DNA of 64,000 nucleotides from Clostridium sp. MCC353 (GTDB taxonomy: Bacteria > Bacillota > Clostridia > Lachnospirales > Lachnospiraceae). The DNA lies in the NCBI RefSeq assembly GCF_018785315.1, contig NZ_WQPN01000065.1, positions 31,113-95,112 of the forward strand. The letters run 5' to 3'. Each line of letters opens with the position of its first letter. Positions within the stretch are counted from its first letter, which is position 1. The notes under the pieces were generated by a model. It was not told the DNA's origin. It worked only from the letters and a program-made list of their open reading frames with translations, and ran no database searches. This document shows, piece by piece, positions 33,784 through 44,471 of this stretch. The position numbers and the translations under genes are program-made.

Positions 33784-34674
33784 TCATCCCTCTTCTTTCA
33801 TATCTACAAGGGATGCGCGCCGCCTGAATTCAAAATTTTTAGAATTTTTAATCTTATATTCCAGATTCCTCTCATAGTTTTTGACAAAACAGCAGGAAAA
33901 AAGGATATTCAATATGCTCAATATAGAGGCTTCTGTTGAAAAACCTGAAATCTTGCTGAACAGCCTCTCTCTGGAAGATATGGTCAGGATACAGTCGATA
34001 TTCTCCCGGATATAGTTATTGCCCCCACTGGTAATACCAATCATCGGCACTTGATTCTCCTGCAGTTTCTTTATAAAACGCATGGGCTCACGATTTTCAT
34101 TATTACCGGAATAAGAGATCATAACCGCACAATCATCTGCTGTAAGGGAACTGGATAACATTCCGCTTTCATCCACCGCTGAGATATACACCAGCCGCCC
34201 AATGGATTCCATCTTTCTGCGAAACAGTTCCCCAAGCAGGTTATTAGGGCTGATTCCGAACAACGTCACATGCGCAGCATTTAAAATCCTTTCGGCAGCC
34301 TGTTCTAAAGCTGCTGTATCCAGTAAATCGGCTGTGTCTAAAATGCTTTCAACCTGTAAATCACTGATCTTGGTTATGATATCCTTCGTGGAATCAGATA
34401 TAGAAAATGGATAATTGGGATCAATATCTGAAAAATGAGACTCCTGATAATAAGCCTCCTCCACAAATGCCTTCATAAATTCCTTCCACCCGGCATACCC
34501 CAATGCCTGGGCAAAACGAACCAACGTTGGTTTTGAAGTATAAGTCGCCTCCGCTATTTCCTGCATGGAATAGTGGGTAAGCTTACTTCTTTTTTGCAGA
34601 ATAAATTCCGCCACCTTTTTCTTCGAATCATCATAAAGCATAAATGTTTCTTCAATCCGCTGAAACAGATACAT
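33784..34674 (-). CDS. RpiR/MurR family transcriptional regulator
   Basis: About 296 residues. The N-terminal RpiR helix-turn-helix is HYSMQEIAEATYTSKPTLVR (residues 35-55), and the SIS sugar-phosphate-binding domain spans about 125-250 (VTLFGISPNN, then VMISYSGNNENREPM). It probably senses the phosphorylated disaccharide or sugar released by the PTS operon upstream and controls that operon. Last gene of a run of seven on the same strand; 54 bases separate it from the aldo/keto reductase gene, so co-transcription is possible. Confidence 0.9.
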   Translation of the reverse strand: MYLFQRIEETFMLYDDSKKKVAEFILQKRSKLTHYSMQEIAEATYTSKPTLVRFAQALGYAGWKEFMKAFVEEAYYQESHFSDIDPNYPFSISDSTKDIITKISDLQVESILDTADLLDTAALEQAAERILNAAHVTLFGISPNNLLGELFRRKMESIGRLVYISAVDESGMLSSSLTADDCAVMISYSGNNENREPMRFIKKLQENQVPMIGITSGGNNYIRENIDCILTISSRERLFSKISGFSTEASILSILNILFSCCFVKNYERNLEYKIKNSKNFEFRRRASLVDMKEEG

Positions 34675-34728
34675 ACCCCGCCCTCTTTTCTACATGGTAT
34701 CTTCTACAAGTATATGACACTCTCTTCT

Positions 34729-35715
34729 CTATGTCCAGTTCGGAAGAAGGACTTCCGTGCGGTCGGTCGCCGGAGCCGGTGTTGCTGACATCAACGAAAT
34801 TTCCGCCCGCATTTCATCTGTCATGTCAAAATCCGCTGCTGCCAAAGATGCCTTCAACTGTTGAGAATTTCTTGCCCCGATAATCGGAGCCGTGACCGCA
34901 GGCTCTCCCATAACCCATGCAACAGCCAGAGTTGCCGGTTCGATCCCCCTCTGTTTGGCATATTCGGTCAGTTTATCAGCCGTCTGGTAATCGCTTTCAT
35001 AGCGGTAACGGTCACGGTATCTGGCCTCATCGATAATCCTTCCCATTCCGGGTCTCTTTCCCATACCATATTTTCCCGTCAGCAGACCTGCTCCCAATGG
35101 GCTGTAGGTGATCACACCGAGCTGCTCCGCCCGGGCAAACGGAAAAATCTCAACTTCCGCCTGGCGTTTCACCAGATTATACATTGGCTGGATCAACTCA
35201 AAACGTGCCAGACATTCTTTGGCTGATATTCCCAAAGCTTTCGCCATCTGCCATGCGGCCCAATTGCTTACCGCAGGATACAGGATCTTTCCCTGTCTCT
35301 GTAAATCATCCAGTGCCCGTATGGATTCTTCCATCGGGGTTTCTTCATCAAAAGAATGGACAAAATAAAAATCAATATAATCCGTATTTAATCGTTTTAG
35401 ACTGGCATCTGCTGCTTCTAATATATGCCGCCTTGACAATCCCCGGGAATTCACGGATTTTCCTGTGGGATAAAATACTTTTGTAGAGATTACCACTTCC
35501 TCACGGCAGCCGGAAATACACCTTCCCAAAATCTCCTCTGACCGTCCCCCGCTATAGACGTCCGCCGTATCGAAAAAATTAATGCCGGCTTCACGGCAGG
35601 ACTGAAACATCTCAATGGAATTCTTTTCATCTGCATTTCCGCCAAACGACATGGTTCCAAAACATAAATTTGATACTTTAATTCCTGTTTTACCAACTGT
35701 ACGATACTGAATCAT
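34729..35715 (-). CDS. Aldo/keto reductase
   Basis: About 328 residues, NAD(P)H-dependent TIM barrel. The catalytic tetrad is visible: Asp in FFDTADVYSGG with the Tyr three residues on, Lys in VVISTKVFYP and His in FYFVHSFDE. Cofactor residues are in the AVAWVMGEPAVTAPIIGARN segment. The start matches YRTVGKTGIKVSNLCFGTM of the general-stress/YajO-like subgroup. It is in the PTS operon, perhaps detoxifying or reducing the aglycone released from an imported beta-glucoside; that role is inferred. Confidence 0.9.
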   Translation of the reverse strand: MIQYRTVGKTGIKVSNLCFGTMSFGGNADEKNSIEMFQSCREAGINFFDTADVYSGGRSEEILGRCISGCREEVVISTKVFYPTGKSVNSRGLSRRHILEAADASLKRLNTDYIDFYFVHSFDEETPMEESIRALDDLQRQGKILYPAVSNWAAWQMAKALGISAKECLARFELIQPMYNLVKRQAEVEIFPFARAEQLGVITYSPLGAGLLTGKYGMGKRPGMGRIIDEARYRDRYRYESDYQTADKLTEYAKQRGIEPATLAVAWVMGEPAVTAPIIGARNSQQLKASLAAADFDMTDEMRAEISLMSATPAPATDRTEVLLPNWT

Positions 35716-35731
35716 GGTTTTCCTCCTTTAT

Positions 35732-36481
35732 TTACTCCGGTATGGTTTCATTGATACAGGCAACTGCATTTAAAGTCCTTGGAAATCCGATATACGGCAT
35801 ACAGATGGTGACCGCTTCAAGCATCTCAGATTTTGTATTTCCAACCGCCTGATTCCCTTTAATGTGGCTTTTCAACTGGCTCTCACAGCCTCCCAGTGCC
35901 GTGAGCATACATAATGTCAAAAGCTCCCGCCGCTTCAGATCAAGACCTTTTCTGGTATAAAAGTCTCCAAAACAGTACCCGCAGAGGTATTTTTGGATAT
36001 GCTTTAAATTCTCCGGCGCATGATTAACCGCTGTATAAGTCCCTTTTCCGAAAATAGCGGCTCTGGTATCCATCCCTCTGGCCTCCCTGTCTTCTTCGGT
36101 TACCGTTTTCCGGCTTTCAAGGGGAAGGGAAATCCCCTTGTCCGTGAAAAGCCGGTTAACAGAACAGAGAGCTTCTTCAACATCGCCAATACCAATATAT
36201 GGCGCGCACTGATAGATGGCTTCTTTAATTATCGCAGGCTCAACTCCCAAATGCAGAGCAATTTCAGTATGCTCTAACAGAGCTCTGTCCAACTGTTTTG
36301 TACAAACAGCCACAAGGATTAAAAGTTCTTTCATCTGAGGTTCCAGGGTTCCATGATGATAGACCTCTCCGAATATAAATTCATCCTTGATTGCCGCAAA
36401 ATCAGGATCGCTGCTTAAAAGCGGATTTTCACCCGCTCCCAACTGCTTTTTTGTATTGCTGCTCTTTAAATTCCTTTCCAT
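35732..36481 (-). CDS. Carboxymuconolactone decarboxylase family protein, two-domain
   Basis: About 249 residues, two tandem copies of the AhpD/CMD helical fold: first with KELLILVAVCTKQLDRALLE and a HTEIALHLGV continuation, second with RRELLTLCMLTALGGCESQL followed by KSHIKGNQAVG. In family members the Glu, Cys and His here form the redox or proton-relay site. The first domain lacks the CxxC pair, so thiol peroxidase activity is not assured. ATG 36481 has AAGGAG six bases upstream; a 50-residue longer frame starts within an unlikely basic sequence. Possibly acts on an aglycone with the adjacent aldo/keto reductase. Confidence 0.82.
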   Translation of the reverse strand: MERNLKSSNTKKQLGAGENPLLSSDPDFAAIKDEFIFGEVYHHGTLEPQMKELLILVAVCTKQLDRALLEHTEIALHLGVEPAIIKEAIYQCAPYIGIGDVEEALCSVNRLFTDKGISLPLESRKTVTEEDREARGMDTRAAIFGKGTYTAVNHAPENLKHIQKYLCGYCFGDFYTRKGLDLKRRELLTLCMLTALGGCESQLKSHIKGNQAVGNTKSEMLEAVTICMPYIGFPRTLNAVACINETIPE

Positions 36482-36502
36482 GACATTCTCCTTTCCAATC
36501 AG

Positions 36503-36540
36503 GCAAAACCCGCATCCCGTTTTCCGGACGCAGGTTTTGC
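36503..36540 (-). promoter_or_regulatory. Stem-loop inside the PTS operon
   Basis: GCAAAACCTGCGTCCG and CGGGATGCGGGTTTTGC on the minus strand form a stem of about 16 bp with one bulge and a GAAAA loop. It lies in the 133-base gap between the HPr and carboxymuconolactone decarboxylase genes. No T-run follows. It may mark an mRNA processing point or partial termination separating the PTS genes from the last three genes. Confidence 0.6.
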
Positions 36541-36614
36541 TTTCTATCAAATATACTCCCTTTATCAATGCCCAAACTCTTTTCTGGCTGCTTCCCTTAA
36601 AACGGCCGGAAAAA

Positions 36615-36872
36615 CTAAATATATTCATCAAAAAATTCCATTACTTTTTTCGCGGCTGATTCTTCATCCGTTCCCTCAACCGAAATGGTGAGTAAATCAC
36701 CCTGCCCTAACTTCATGCCAAGCAGTGCAGCCGGCCGGTTTGCCGTAACACATTCAGAATCCCTTGAAATCTCAATGCCGGATTCAAACTCCTTTGCCAG
36801 CTTCACGATCATTCCGGCCTGGCGGACATGAAAACCGCCTGAATTCTTGACTATATGTGTAAAACGCCGCAT
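36615..36872 (-). CDS. HPr-like phosphocarrier protein without the regulatory serine
   Basis: 85 residues with the HPr fold. The phosphorylatable histidine is His15 in GGFHVRQAG. The region that normally holds Ser46 (KSIMGVM) reads ANRPAALLGMK here, with no serine at that place in an ungapped alignment. It can therefore probably be phosphorylated by enzyme I but not by HPr kinase, like Crh's reverse case. It is ten bases downstream of the EIIA gene, so it looks like a dedicated carrier for this PTS. Confidence 0.88.
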   Translation of the reverse strand: MRRFTHIVKNSGGFHVRQAGMIVKLAKEFESGIEISRDSECVTANRPAALLGMKLGQGDLLTISVEGTDEESAAKKVMEFFDEYI

Positions 36873-36881
36873 AAATCCCTC

Positions 36882-37379
36882 CTACTTTTTCAGTTTCATC
36901 AAAAGATCCTGGTAATCAACCTCTCCCTGTGAGGTCATTACAAACTCCGAAAAGGCAGGGGTATTGGTGATCAGCACCGGCACTTGGGTTTCATACCCCT
37001 CTTCCTTTAATTTATCCAGATCAAATGTCACTAATAGGTCTCCGGCCCTCACTTTTGCGCCCTGTTTTATATAGGCTTCAAAATACCTTCCGTTTAACTG
37101 TACCGTATCAAGCCCGATATGAATCAGAACCTCAGCCCCGTCTTCCGATAATAGCCCGATGGCATGTTTCGTCGGAAACAAGGAAACCACTGTACCGTCA
37201 ACCGGCGAAACCACCTTCCCTTCATATGGCTCCACCGCAACGCCATTTCCCAACGCACCGCACGAAAATGCCTCGTCTTTAACATCCTGAAGCGGCAGCA
37301 ATCGGCCTTTCAGCGGACTCAATACGATAGCTTCCGTCTTACCATTCTTTTTTGTTAACAGCTTATCAAATAATCCCAC
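36882..37379 (-). CDS. PTS glucose/beta-glucoside-type EIIA component
   Basis: About 165 residues, EIIA-Glc fold. The active-site histidine pair is His72 in PTKHAIGLL and His87 in VLIHIGLDTVQLNG; by family comparison His87 is the phosphorylated one. The GTG start at 37379 follows AAGGGAGG by seven bases; the longer frame adds eight implausible residues. It supplies phosphate to the separate EIIBC protein of this operon, which lacks its own A domain. Followed ten bases later by the HPr-like gene. Confidence 0.92.
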   Translation of the reverse strand: MGLFDKLLTKKNGKTEAIVLSPLKGRLLPLQDVKDEAFSCGALGNGVAVEPYEGKVVSPVDGTVVSLFPTKHAIGLLSEDGAEVLIHIGLDTVQLNGRYFEAYIKQGAKVRAGDLLVTFDLDKLKEEGYETQVPVLITNTPAFSEFVMTSQGEVDYQDLLMKLKK

Positions 37380-37428
37380 GGATAAACCTCCCTTACCGGT
37401 CAATATCTATTTTAATTTAAAGCGCTTT

Positions 37429-38916
<1,488 letters not shown>

Positions 38917-38977
38917 TCAATTATTCTTTTCTAATCAATACCCTGATCCGCACATCAGGCCGGTAATTCCGGAAAAG

Positions 38978-40378
38978 TTACTTCTCATTCTTTCCTTCAA
39001 AACGCATTGCCAGAATAAATGTTGCTACAGCCGACACACCAATGGTAATAGCCAGTGCAATCAAAATCTGATAGAAATAGCGCATTGTATTATCACCGAG
39101 ATACATCATAACCGCCGGAAGGCCGGAGGATCCCGTCGCAAACCTGTGGGTCTGAGTAAGTCCCGCGAACAAACCTCCGCAGGCGCTGCCGATCAAACCG
39201 GCAATCAGCGGATATTTCTTAGGAACATTGACACCATAAAGAGCCGGTTCCGTAATGCCCATCAACCCTGTGATACCAGCAGAAGTACCGATCTGTTTTG
39301 TCTTACTGTCTTTTGACAGGATTCCAACCACTAAGGCAGCCGTACCCTGGCCGATATTGGCACAGAGGACGCCCGGGCCAAAGACCGCATCATATCCCAT
39401 CTGGGCCATCTGCATGGTCCCCAGCGGCGCAAGTCCATGGTGCAGGCCAAAAATCACTAACAATGGATATAAGCCGCCCATGAACAATGGCGGAATCCAA
39501 CTGACATTCGTACTCAGCCATGTAAATATCAGGGTCATGATATTGCCAACATAATCTCCCAGGGGCCCAAGGATAGATAAAGCCAGAATCCCCATTACAA
39601 GGAAAGTAATCATCGGAACAAAGACCAAACGAACCGCTTTCGGCACAACTTTATTCAGGAATTTCTCTATGGGCGCCTGAACCAGAATAACCAGTACAAT
39701 CGGGATAACGGAACCTGTATATTTTACCAGGTAAAGCGGAACCATTCCAAATAACAGCACCGGTTCTTTTGCAGCAACCAGGCCTCCCCATGTGGCATGG
39801 CACATAATACCCGCAACTACCGCGGCCAGAAACGGATTGCATTTTAATTTCTGTCCAATGGAAAAAGCCAGCAGAATGGGCATAAAAGCAAATGTGGCAT
39901 CACCAATCATATTGATGATAATATAGCTCTGGCTGCTGGTATCCACTAACTGAAATGCCACCAAAAGCGCCAGCAGCGCTTTTACCATACCGGCTCCTGC
40001 CAGCGCCGGAACAATTGGCGAAAAAATGCTGGATACAAAATCCGCCAGAATATCAAACAGCTTCTTTTTCTCCTGGTTCTCTATGTTCCCTTCTCCCGAT
40101 TCCACCGGGGCCATACTGCCGCCGTTTTGGGGGACCAGTTTTACTACCTCTTCATAGACTTCTGCTACATGCATTCCAATTACAACCTGAAACATACCGC
40201 CGTTAATCAGCACTTTTGCAACCCCATCCATTCCATTGATCGCATCCTGATCGGCTTTATTGTTGTCTTTCAGCATAAAACGCAGGCGGGTCTGGCAATG
40301 ATGAAGCGAATCAATATTCTCATTGCCCCCGACCTTTTCAACAATAGCCTTTGCCAAGCTCTCATATTTCTTACTCAT
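38978..40378 (-). CDS. PTS beta-glucoside-type EIIBC component
   Basis: About 466 residues. The N-terminal EIIB domain carries Cys28 in LHHCQTRLRFML, the residue that transfers phosphate to sugar. The EIIC membrane domain follows from about residue 105 with around ten helices and the conserved MGITEPALYGVNVPKKYPL. The IIA domain found at the C-terminus of BglF is absent; the sequence ends after the last helix. AAGGAG precedes the ATG. First gene of the operon. Confidence 0.93.
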   Translation of the reverse strand: MSKKYESLAKAIVEKVGGNENIDSLHHCQTRLRFMLKDNNKADQDAINGMDGVAKVLINGGMFQVVIGMHVAEVYEEVVKLVPQNGGSMAPVESGEGNIENQEKKKLFDILADFVSSIFSPIVPALAGAGMVKALLALLVAFQLVDTSSQSYIIINMIGDATFAFMPILLAFSIGQKLKCNPFLAAVVAGIMCHATWGGLVAAKEPVLLFGMVPLYLVKYTGSVIPIVLVILVQAPIEKFLNKVVPKAVRLVFVPMITFLVMGILALSILGPLGDYVGNIMTLIFTWLSTNVSWIPPLFMGGLYPLLVIFGLHHGLAPLGTMQMAQMGYDAVFGPGVLCANIGQGTAALVVGILSKDSKTKQIGTSAGITGLMGITEPALYGVNVPKKYPLIAGLIGSACGGLFAGLTQTHRFATGSSGLPAVMMYLGDNTMRYFYQILIALAITIGVSAVATFILAMRFEGKNEK

Positions 40379-40770
40379 ACTGTACTCCTTCCTATGAATA
40401 GCATGATATCTGAATTACTGCCCACAGCCGCCGGCTCTTCGCCGGCCGCCCTATGTATTGGCAAATTAATCCAAACTCCATTAAGCAATAACTATGGTTC
40501 ATGTGCACCTGATCCATATGAAGTTATTTATCTTGGTCAAATAGTAGCATTTTGCACAAGAAATGTCGATAGAATTTGTTTCACCTTATTTCATAGAAGT
40601 GTGCATATGAGTATTAAAATCTGAAACGATGTTCCATGTGGTTATTATAATCCAGATTCCGCCTGATTCCTGCCTATTTGATAAGACGACAGGCGGGAAA
40701 ACCATGGATGACGCCCCAAAACAGGCAGTCATCGAATTTGACATAGGCCGTTTTATCCATAAAAACAGAT
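40379..40770. other. Intergenic region upstream of the PTS operon
   Basis: No gene seen. A 6-bp hairpin (GCCGGC, TCTTC, GCCGGC at 40430-40446) lies in the likely leader of the EIIBC mRNA. A minus-strand TATAAT is present near 40645 and a TTGACC near 40540, but neither has a good partner box. No antiterminator target of the LicT kind was recognised. Confidence 0.4.
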
Positions 40771-40801
40771 GAAGACAGGTCTCTTACCGAAACCTGTCTT
40801 C
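40771..40801 (-). terminator. Terminator of the DMT exporter gene
   Basis: On the minus strand GAAGACAGGT, an 11-base loop, ACCTGTCTTC and then ATCTGTTTTTA. It starts 11 bases after the stop codon. Confidence 0.75.
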
Positions 40802-40811
40802 ACCCGCCTTA

Positions 40812-41708
40812 TTATTCTTTCTTCTCATCTCTTCCCACGCCTATTAAATGAACCATCGCAATCGCTCCAACCACCAGCACGACGCCCATGCCGCCCTGCA
40901 GCGAAATCCTCTCCCCATAGAGCAGCACGCCCACAAATGTAGCCACAACCGGTTCGATGGATGAAATCACAGACGCCACTCCCGTCTCCATATGGGAAAG
41001 TCCTGCCGTATATAAGATGTATGGAGCTACCGTAGTCACAAAAATCCAGAACAAGGCCGTTCCCATCGCTCCTGCGCCTCCGGTAAAACAGCTTCCAATC
41101 CCCGGCAGACTGACAAAAGGTAGAACTCCCACTGAAGCCATTCCAAATGTCCATAACGTGATCGTAAGGGAAGAATATCCTTTCATAATCGCATATCTTC
41201 CGAAAATACTGTAAAGCGCATACCCCAGGCCCGCTCCCAAACCTGTCAGAATACCGGCCGCCGACAACCCGGAAGCCGTTCCCGGCCCTCCGGTCACCAG
41301 CACGCAGCCCAAAAAAGTGAGAGCCAAAGCTGCCGCCTTTTTCAAGGTAAAACGTTCCTTAAACAACACAGCCGACAACACCATGACAATGGAAGGGGCC
41401 GTATACAGCAAAATAGCCGCTGTGGAAAGGGAAGTCAAAGAAATCGTCCTGAAATAACAATAATTAAAAAACACAATGCTGCAGACCCCCGTGCCTAAAA
41501 AACACCAGAGATCTTTTAAATGAATTCGGAAAGCCCTGCGGTCTATAAAAAACAGTCCCGCCGCCATACAGAAAAATGTAACAAAGGCCCGAACCGCCAC
41601 CACTTCCATGGATTCAAGTCCGATCTTGTTTAAACTTCTGACCAAAATCCCCATACAGCCCCAAAGGCTTCCAGCCGCTAAAATAAAGAACGGAGCCGCC
41701 TTTTTCAT
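40812..41708 (-). CDS. EamA/DMT superfamily transporter
   Basis: About 298 residues forming ten membrane helices in two EamA repeats. The first repeat contains FFILAAGSLWGCMGILVRSL and the second contains GLGYALYSIFGRYAIMKGYS followed by EPVVATFVGVLLYGERISL. The family exports amino acids or other small metabolites, and the substrate is unknown. ATG 41708 has GGAGG five bases upstream. It is downstream of mscL with a 90-base gap. Confidence 0.88.
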   Translation of the reverse strand: MKKAAPFFILAAGSLWGCMGILVRSLNKIGLESMEVVAVRAFVTFFCMAAGLFFIDRRAFRIHLKDLWCFLGTGVCSIVFFNYCYFRTISLTSLSTAAILLYTAPSIVMVLSAVLFKERFTLKKAAALALTFLGCVLVTGGPGTASGLSAAGILTGLGAGLGYALYSIFGRYAIMKGYSSLTITLWTFGMASVGVLPFVSLPGIGSCFTGGAGAMGTALFWIFVTTVAPYILYTAGLSHMETGVASVISSIEPVVATFVGVLLYGERISLQGGMGVVLVVGAIAMVHLIGVGRDEKKE

Positions 41709-41797
41709 GACTTCCTCCATTCTGCTGCCGCCCCCGGCCAAAGCGCATTTATCTCGTCTGCAACTGTTATCTTCATCTTCTGCCCTATGCCTTCTCT

Positions 41798-42250
41798 TTA
41801 TGCCTTCTCTTTCAGCAAATCTCTGATCTCACTCAGAAGCTCTTCCGTTGTAGGACCTGCCGGAGCGGGAGCCGGTTCCTCTTTTTTCTCCTCTTCATGG
41901 CGCAGTTTTGCGCTTATCATGGCAACCGTTTTAATCATGAAGAACATGCAGACGCCGATGATTAAAAAGTCAAAGATATTTTGCAGGAAACTTCCGTATT
42001 TAATGGCCGCAGCCGCTTTAATTTCATTGCCTGCGGCATCGTAAACAGCCGGATTGAGAACCCATTCCAAAGTGCTGAAATCCGCTCCGCCCGTCACGGC
42101 TCCCAATGCGGGCATCAATATATCATTTACAAGAGAAGTTACGATTTTACTGAACGCGCCGCCGATGATCACGCCGACTGCCATATCGATAATATTGCCT
42201 TTCAATATAAATGCTTTAAATTCCTTCATCACATCGTTCATTTTACTCAT
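41798..42250 (-). CDS. mscL: Large-conductance mechanosensitive channel
   Basis: About 150 residues. N-terminal amphipathic helix MKEFKAFILKGNIIDMAVGV, first membrane helix to VNDILMPALGAVTGG, an extracellular loop, second helix FLIIGVCMFFMIKTVAMISA and a charged C-terminal helix with EPAPAPAGPTTEELLSEIRD. It opens under membrane tension to release solutes after osmotic downshock. The two-helix topology and length match the family. Confidence 0.95.
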   Translation of the reverse strand: MSKMNDVMKEFKAFILKGNIIDMAVGVIIGGAFSKIVTSLVNDILMPALGAVTGGADFSTLEWVLNPAVYDAAGNEIKAAAAIKYGSFLQNIFDFLIIGVCMFFMIKTVAMISAKLRHEEEKKEEPAPAPAGPTTEELLSEIRDLLKEKA

Positions 42251-42315
42251 AATTAGTCCCTCTTCTTTCGTTTTATTATTCTTAAACTGTAACTGTCCTG
42301 AACGGTTACCTTAAA

Positions 42316-43416
42316 TTAAAATAATTTCAGCCCTTTGGCAACAATCGAAATAAAGTCCTGTACATTGGTGACCATAGTGGTGGCGCAGAGGCTTCCCCGG
42401 TCAATCAGCTTATTGACCACAAATTCATCCGCATCCACGGTATACAGATAGACCGGCCTGATCTCCCCATCCGGCATCACCCGGAAAGAAGGCGTCATAT
42501 TGCCCGTGGCAATGGTGTGCAGCATGGTGGCCAGACAGATCACGCAGGTTGCCTGTTTCACCAGCCCCCGCATGGCATTCTGCCCCTCATAAGCGCTTGC
42601 GATCACTTCCGGCATGGGCCCGTCATCCCGGATGGAACCAGTCAGCACAAATGGAACGTGATTCTTAACACAACTGTAAATGATACCGTTATCAATCTTA
42701 TAATCCTCGATAAACTGGGGTATGGAACCGCTGCGGCGCACCTTATTGAGCACGTCCAAATGGTTATAATGGCCGTTTGGCTGGGAAACCTGGGTATAGA
42801 TATCCTGCCCCAATGCCGTATGTAAATAAGCCCCTTCCAGATCATGTGTGGCAAGGGCATTCCCGGCCATCAGGCCATGGGCGTATCCGTTATCGATCAA
42901 CGCCTGCATGGCAGCTCTGGCATCCGCATCAAAAGAAAAAGCCGGCCCCATAACCCAGACAATATTCCCGAATTCCTTCTCGTGCTTTAAAAGCTCAAAC
43001 AGATTGTCATAGTCTCTGGAATAGGAAGTTTCTCTGCTGCGCCCCTGGCGGAACACGAACTGGTCCCGGTTTCCGTCTAAACTGATATCCCCGAATCCGT
43101 TGCAGTGCATATAGATGCCTTCCTCACCGTCCTCCGACCTTCCCAGGATGACCTTGTCCCCCTTTTTCAGGTTCCGGTTCTCCACCACCTCCAGGTGTCC
43201 GTCGCCGCACAGCACTACACTGGAATCCATCCGGCTCTCCTCTGCCAAAACCCAGGAGCCGTTAATCTTAAAATACTCCGGATACATGGATGTGCTGTGA
43301 AAATAGTCCGGAGCCACCCCGTCTTTCTCCACCACTTCATATCTGGCATCCGGTGCCGAAGCCAGTTCCGGACGGGTAAAATCCGGATGATGATATTTAG
43401 GCATTTGAAACGCCAT
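42316..43416 (-). CDS. TIGR00300-like (LOR/SDH domain, ArgZ/ornithine cyclodeaminase-like) protein
   Basis: About 366 residues. The pattern (APDYFHSTSMYPEYFKINGS near the start, VVLCGDGHLEVVENRNLKKG in the middle, RPVYLYTVDADEFVVNKLID near the end) recalls the TIGR00300 family. Members include the archaeal NAD-dependent ornithine cyclodeaminase and the C-terminal part of cyanobacterial ArgZ/AgrE. I am not certain of this. If right, it would deaminate ornithine to proline. It is preceded by a LysR regulator gene on the same strand (30 bases), an arrangement that suggests regulation by that protein. Confidence 0.5.
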   Translation of the reverse strand: MAFQMPKYHHPDFTRPELASAPDARYEVVEKDGVAPDYFHSTSMYPEYFKINGSWVLAEESRMDSSVVLCGDGHLEVVENRNLKKGDKVILGRSEDGEEGIYMHCNGFGDISLDGNRDQFVFRQGRSRETSYSRDYDNLFELLKHEKEFGNIVWVMGPAFSFDADARAAMQALIDNGYAHGLMAGNALATHDLEGAYLHTALGQDIYTQVSQPNGHYNHLDVLNKVRRSGSIPQFIEDYKIDNGIIYSCVKNHVPFVLTGSIRDDGPMPEVIASAYEGQNAMRGLVKQATCVICLATMLHTIATGNMTPSFRVMPDGEIRPVYLYTVDADEFVVNKLIDRGSLCATTMVTNVQDFISIVAKGLKLF

Positions 43417-43446
43417 GTTCTGTTACCTCCTTATATATATGTAATT

Positions 43447-44355
43447 TTAGGTGCTCTCAAACAAAGATCTGCTGGTCTCATAATAAATCTTAGTCAGGTC
43501 ATCCAAAACCTTGGTATGTTCAAAATCCTTATGGTAGATCAGGTTGATCTCCCTGCTCATACTCAAATTTTCTATGGGCAGCCCTTTCAGCTTGCCCTTT
43601 TTCAGCTCATCCATAAATGCGCTCTTTGCCAGAATTGAAACTCCGAAATTCCGTCTCACCAGATCTTTGATCGTTGCGATGTTGTCAACTTCCAGAGTTA
43701 CATTGAACTCATCCAGGGTCATGTTATTGCTTTCCAGATGAGAAATAAATAAATTTCTGGTAGCTGAATTGGGAAGGCGCAGAATCAGGTTCTCTTTTTT
43801 CAATTCATTCAGGGTCACCATGCTCTTTTTAGACAGAGGATTGGAGTTGGGCACCGCTAAAATCAGGCAGTCCGTATCCAAAAGCACGGAGTTAAAGTCC
43901 GGATCCGGTATTTTTCCCTCCACTATAGCCAGGTCAACCTCATAAGTTTTTAACTTAATATAAAGATTATTTATGGTGTCAGAAATCATTGTTATACGAA
44001 GGCCGTGATGCTGGGAGCTGTATTTAGCCAGTACCTCGGCCATCAGATTGCTCTCCGCAGTGTGTGTAATCCCTACTGTAATCCTGGTTATCTGCCGCTT
44101 TATATCCTTTAAACTCTGGTTTAAATTCTGGTATAAAGTCTTGATTCTACGGGCGTATTTTAAGACAATTTCCCCTTCTGCCGTAAGTTTTATGGTCCCT
44201 TCGCTCCTGTTAAACAGCTTGATGCTGAACTCCTTTTCCAACTGTTTAATGTGCTGGCTGACCGCCGGCTGAGTGAGGGAAAGCTGCTCCGCCGCCTTTG
44301 TAAAACTATGGGTTTCACATACCGTTATCAGTGTTTCCAGCCTTGCATCAATCAT
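43447..44355 (-). CDS. LysR family transcriptional regulator (1)
   Basis: About 302 residues. The winged helix is ETHSFTKAAEQLSLTQPAVS, residues 11-40. A two-lobed effector domain follows. ATG 44355 has GGAGGTG upstream; a longer frame adds 14 hydrophobic residues without a ribosome binding site. Divergent from the cation antiporter gene with 116 bases between, and followed by the TIGR00300-like gene, so it may control one or both. Confidence 0.92.
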   Translation of the reverse strand: MIDARLETLITVCETHSFTKAAEQLSLTQPAVSQHIKQLEKEFSIKLFNRSEGTIKLTAEGEIVLKYARRIKTLYQNLNQSLKDIKRQITRITVGITHTAESNLMAEVLAKYSSQHHGLRITMISDTINNLYIKLKTYEVDLAIVEGKIPDPDFNSVLLDTDCLILAVPNSNPLSKKSMVTLNELKKENLILRLPNSATRNLFISHLESNNMTLDEFNVTLEVDNIATIKDLVRRNFGVSILAKSAFMDELKKGKLKGLPIENLSMSREINLIYHKDFEHTKVLDDLTKIYYETSRSLFEST

Positions 44356-44471
44356 GTCCCACCTCCAAAATAACAAATCATTATATATATAATACATATT
44401 ATAATTTGTATTTATATTGCAACCTGCTATAATTATACCATGAACAAGGAGAAATACAAGGGGGTCTTACA

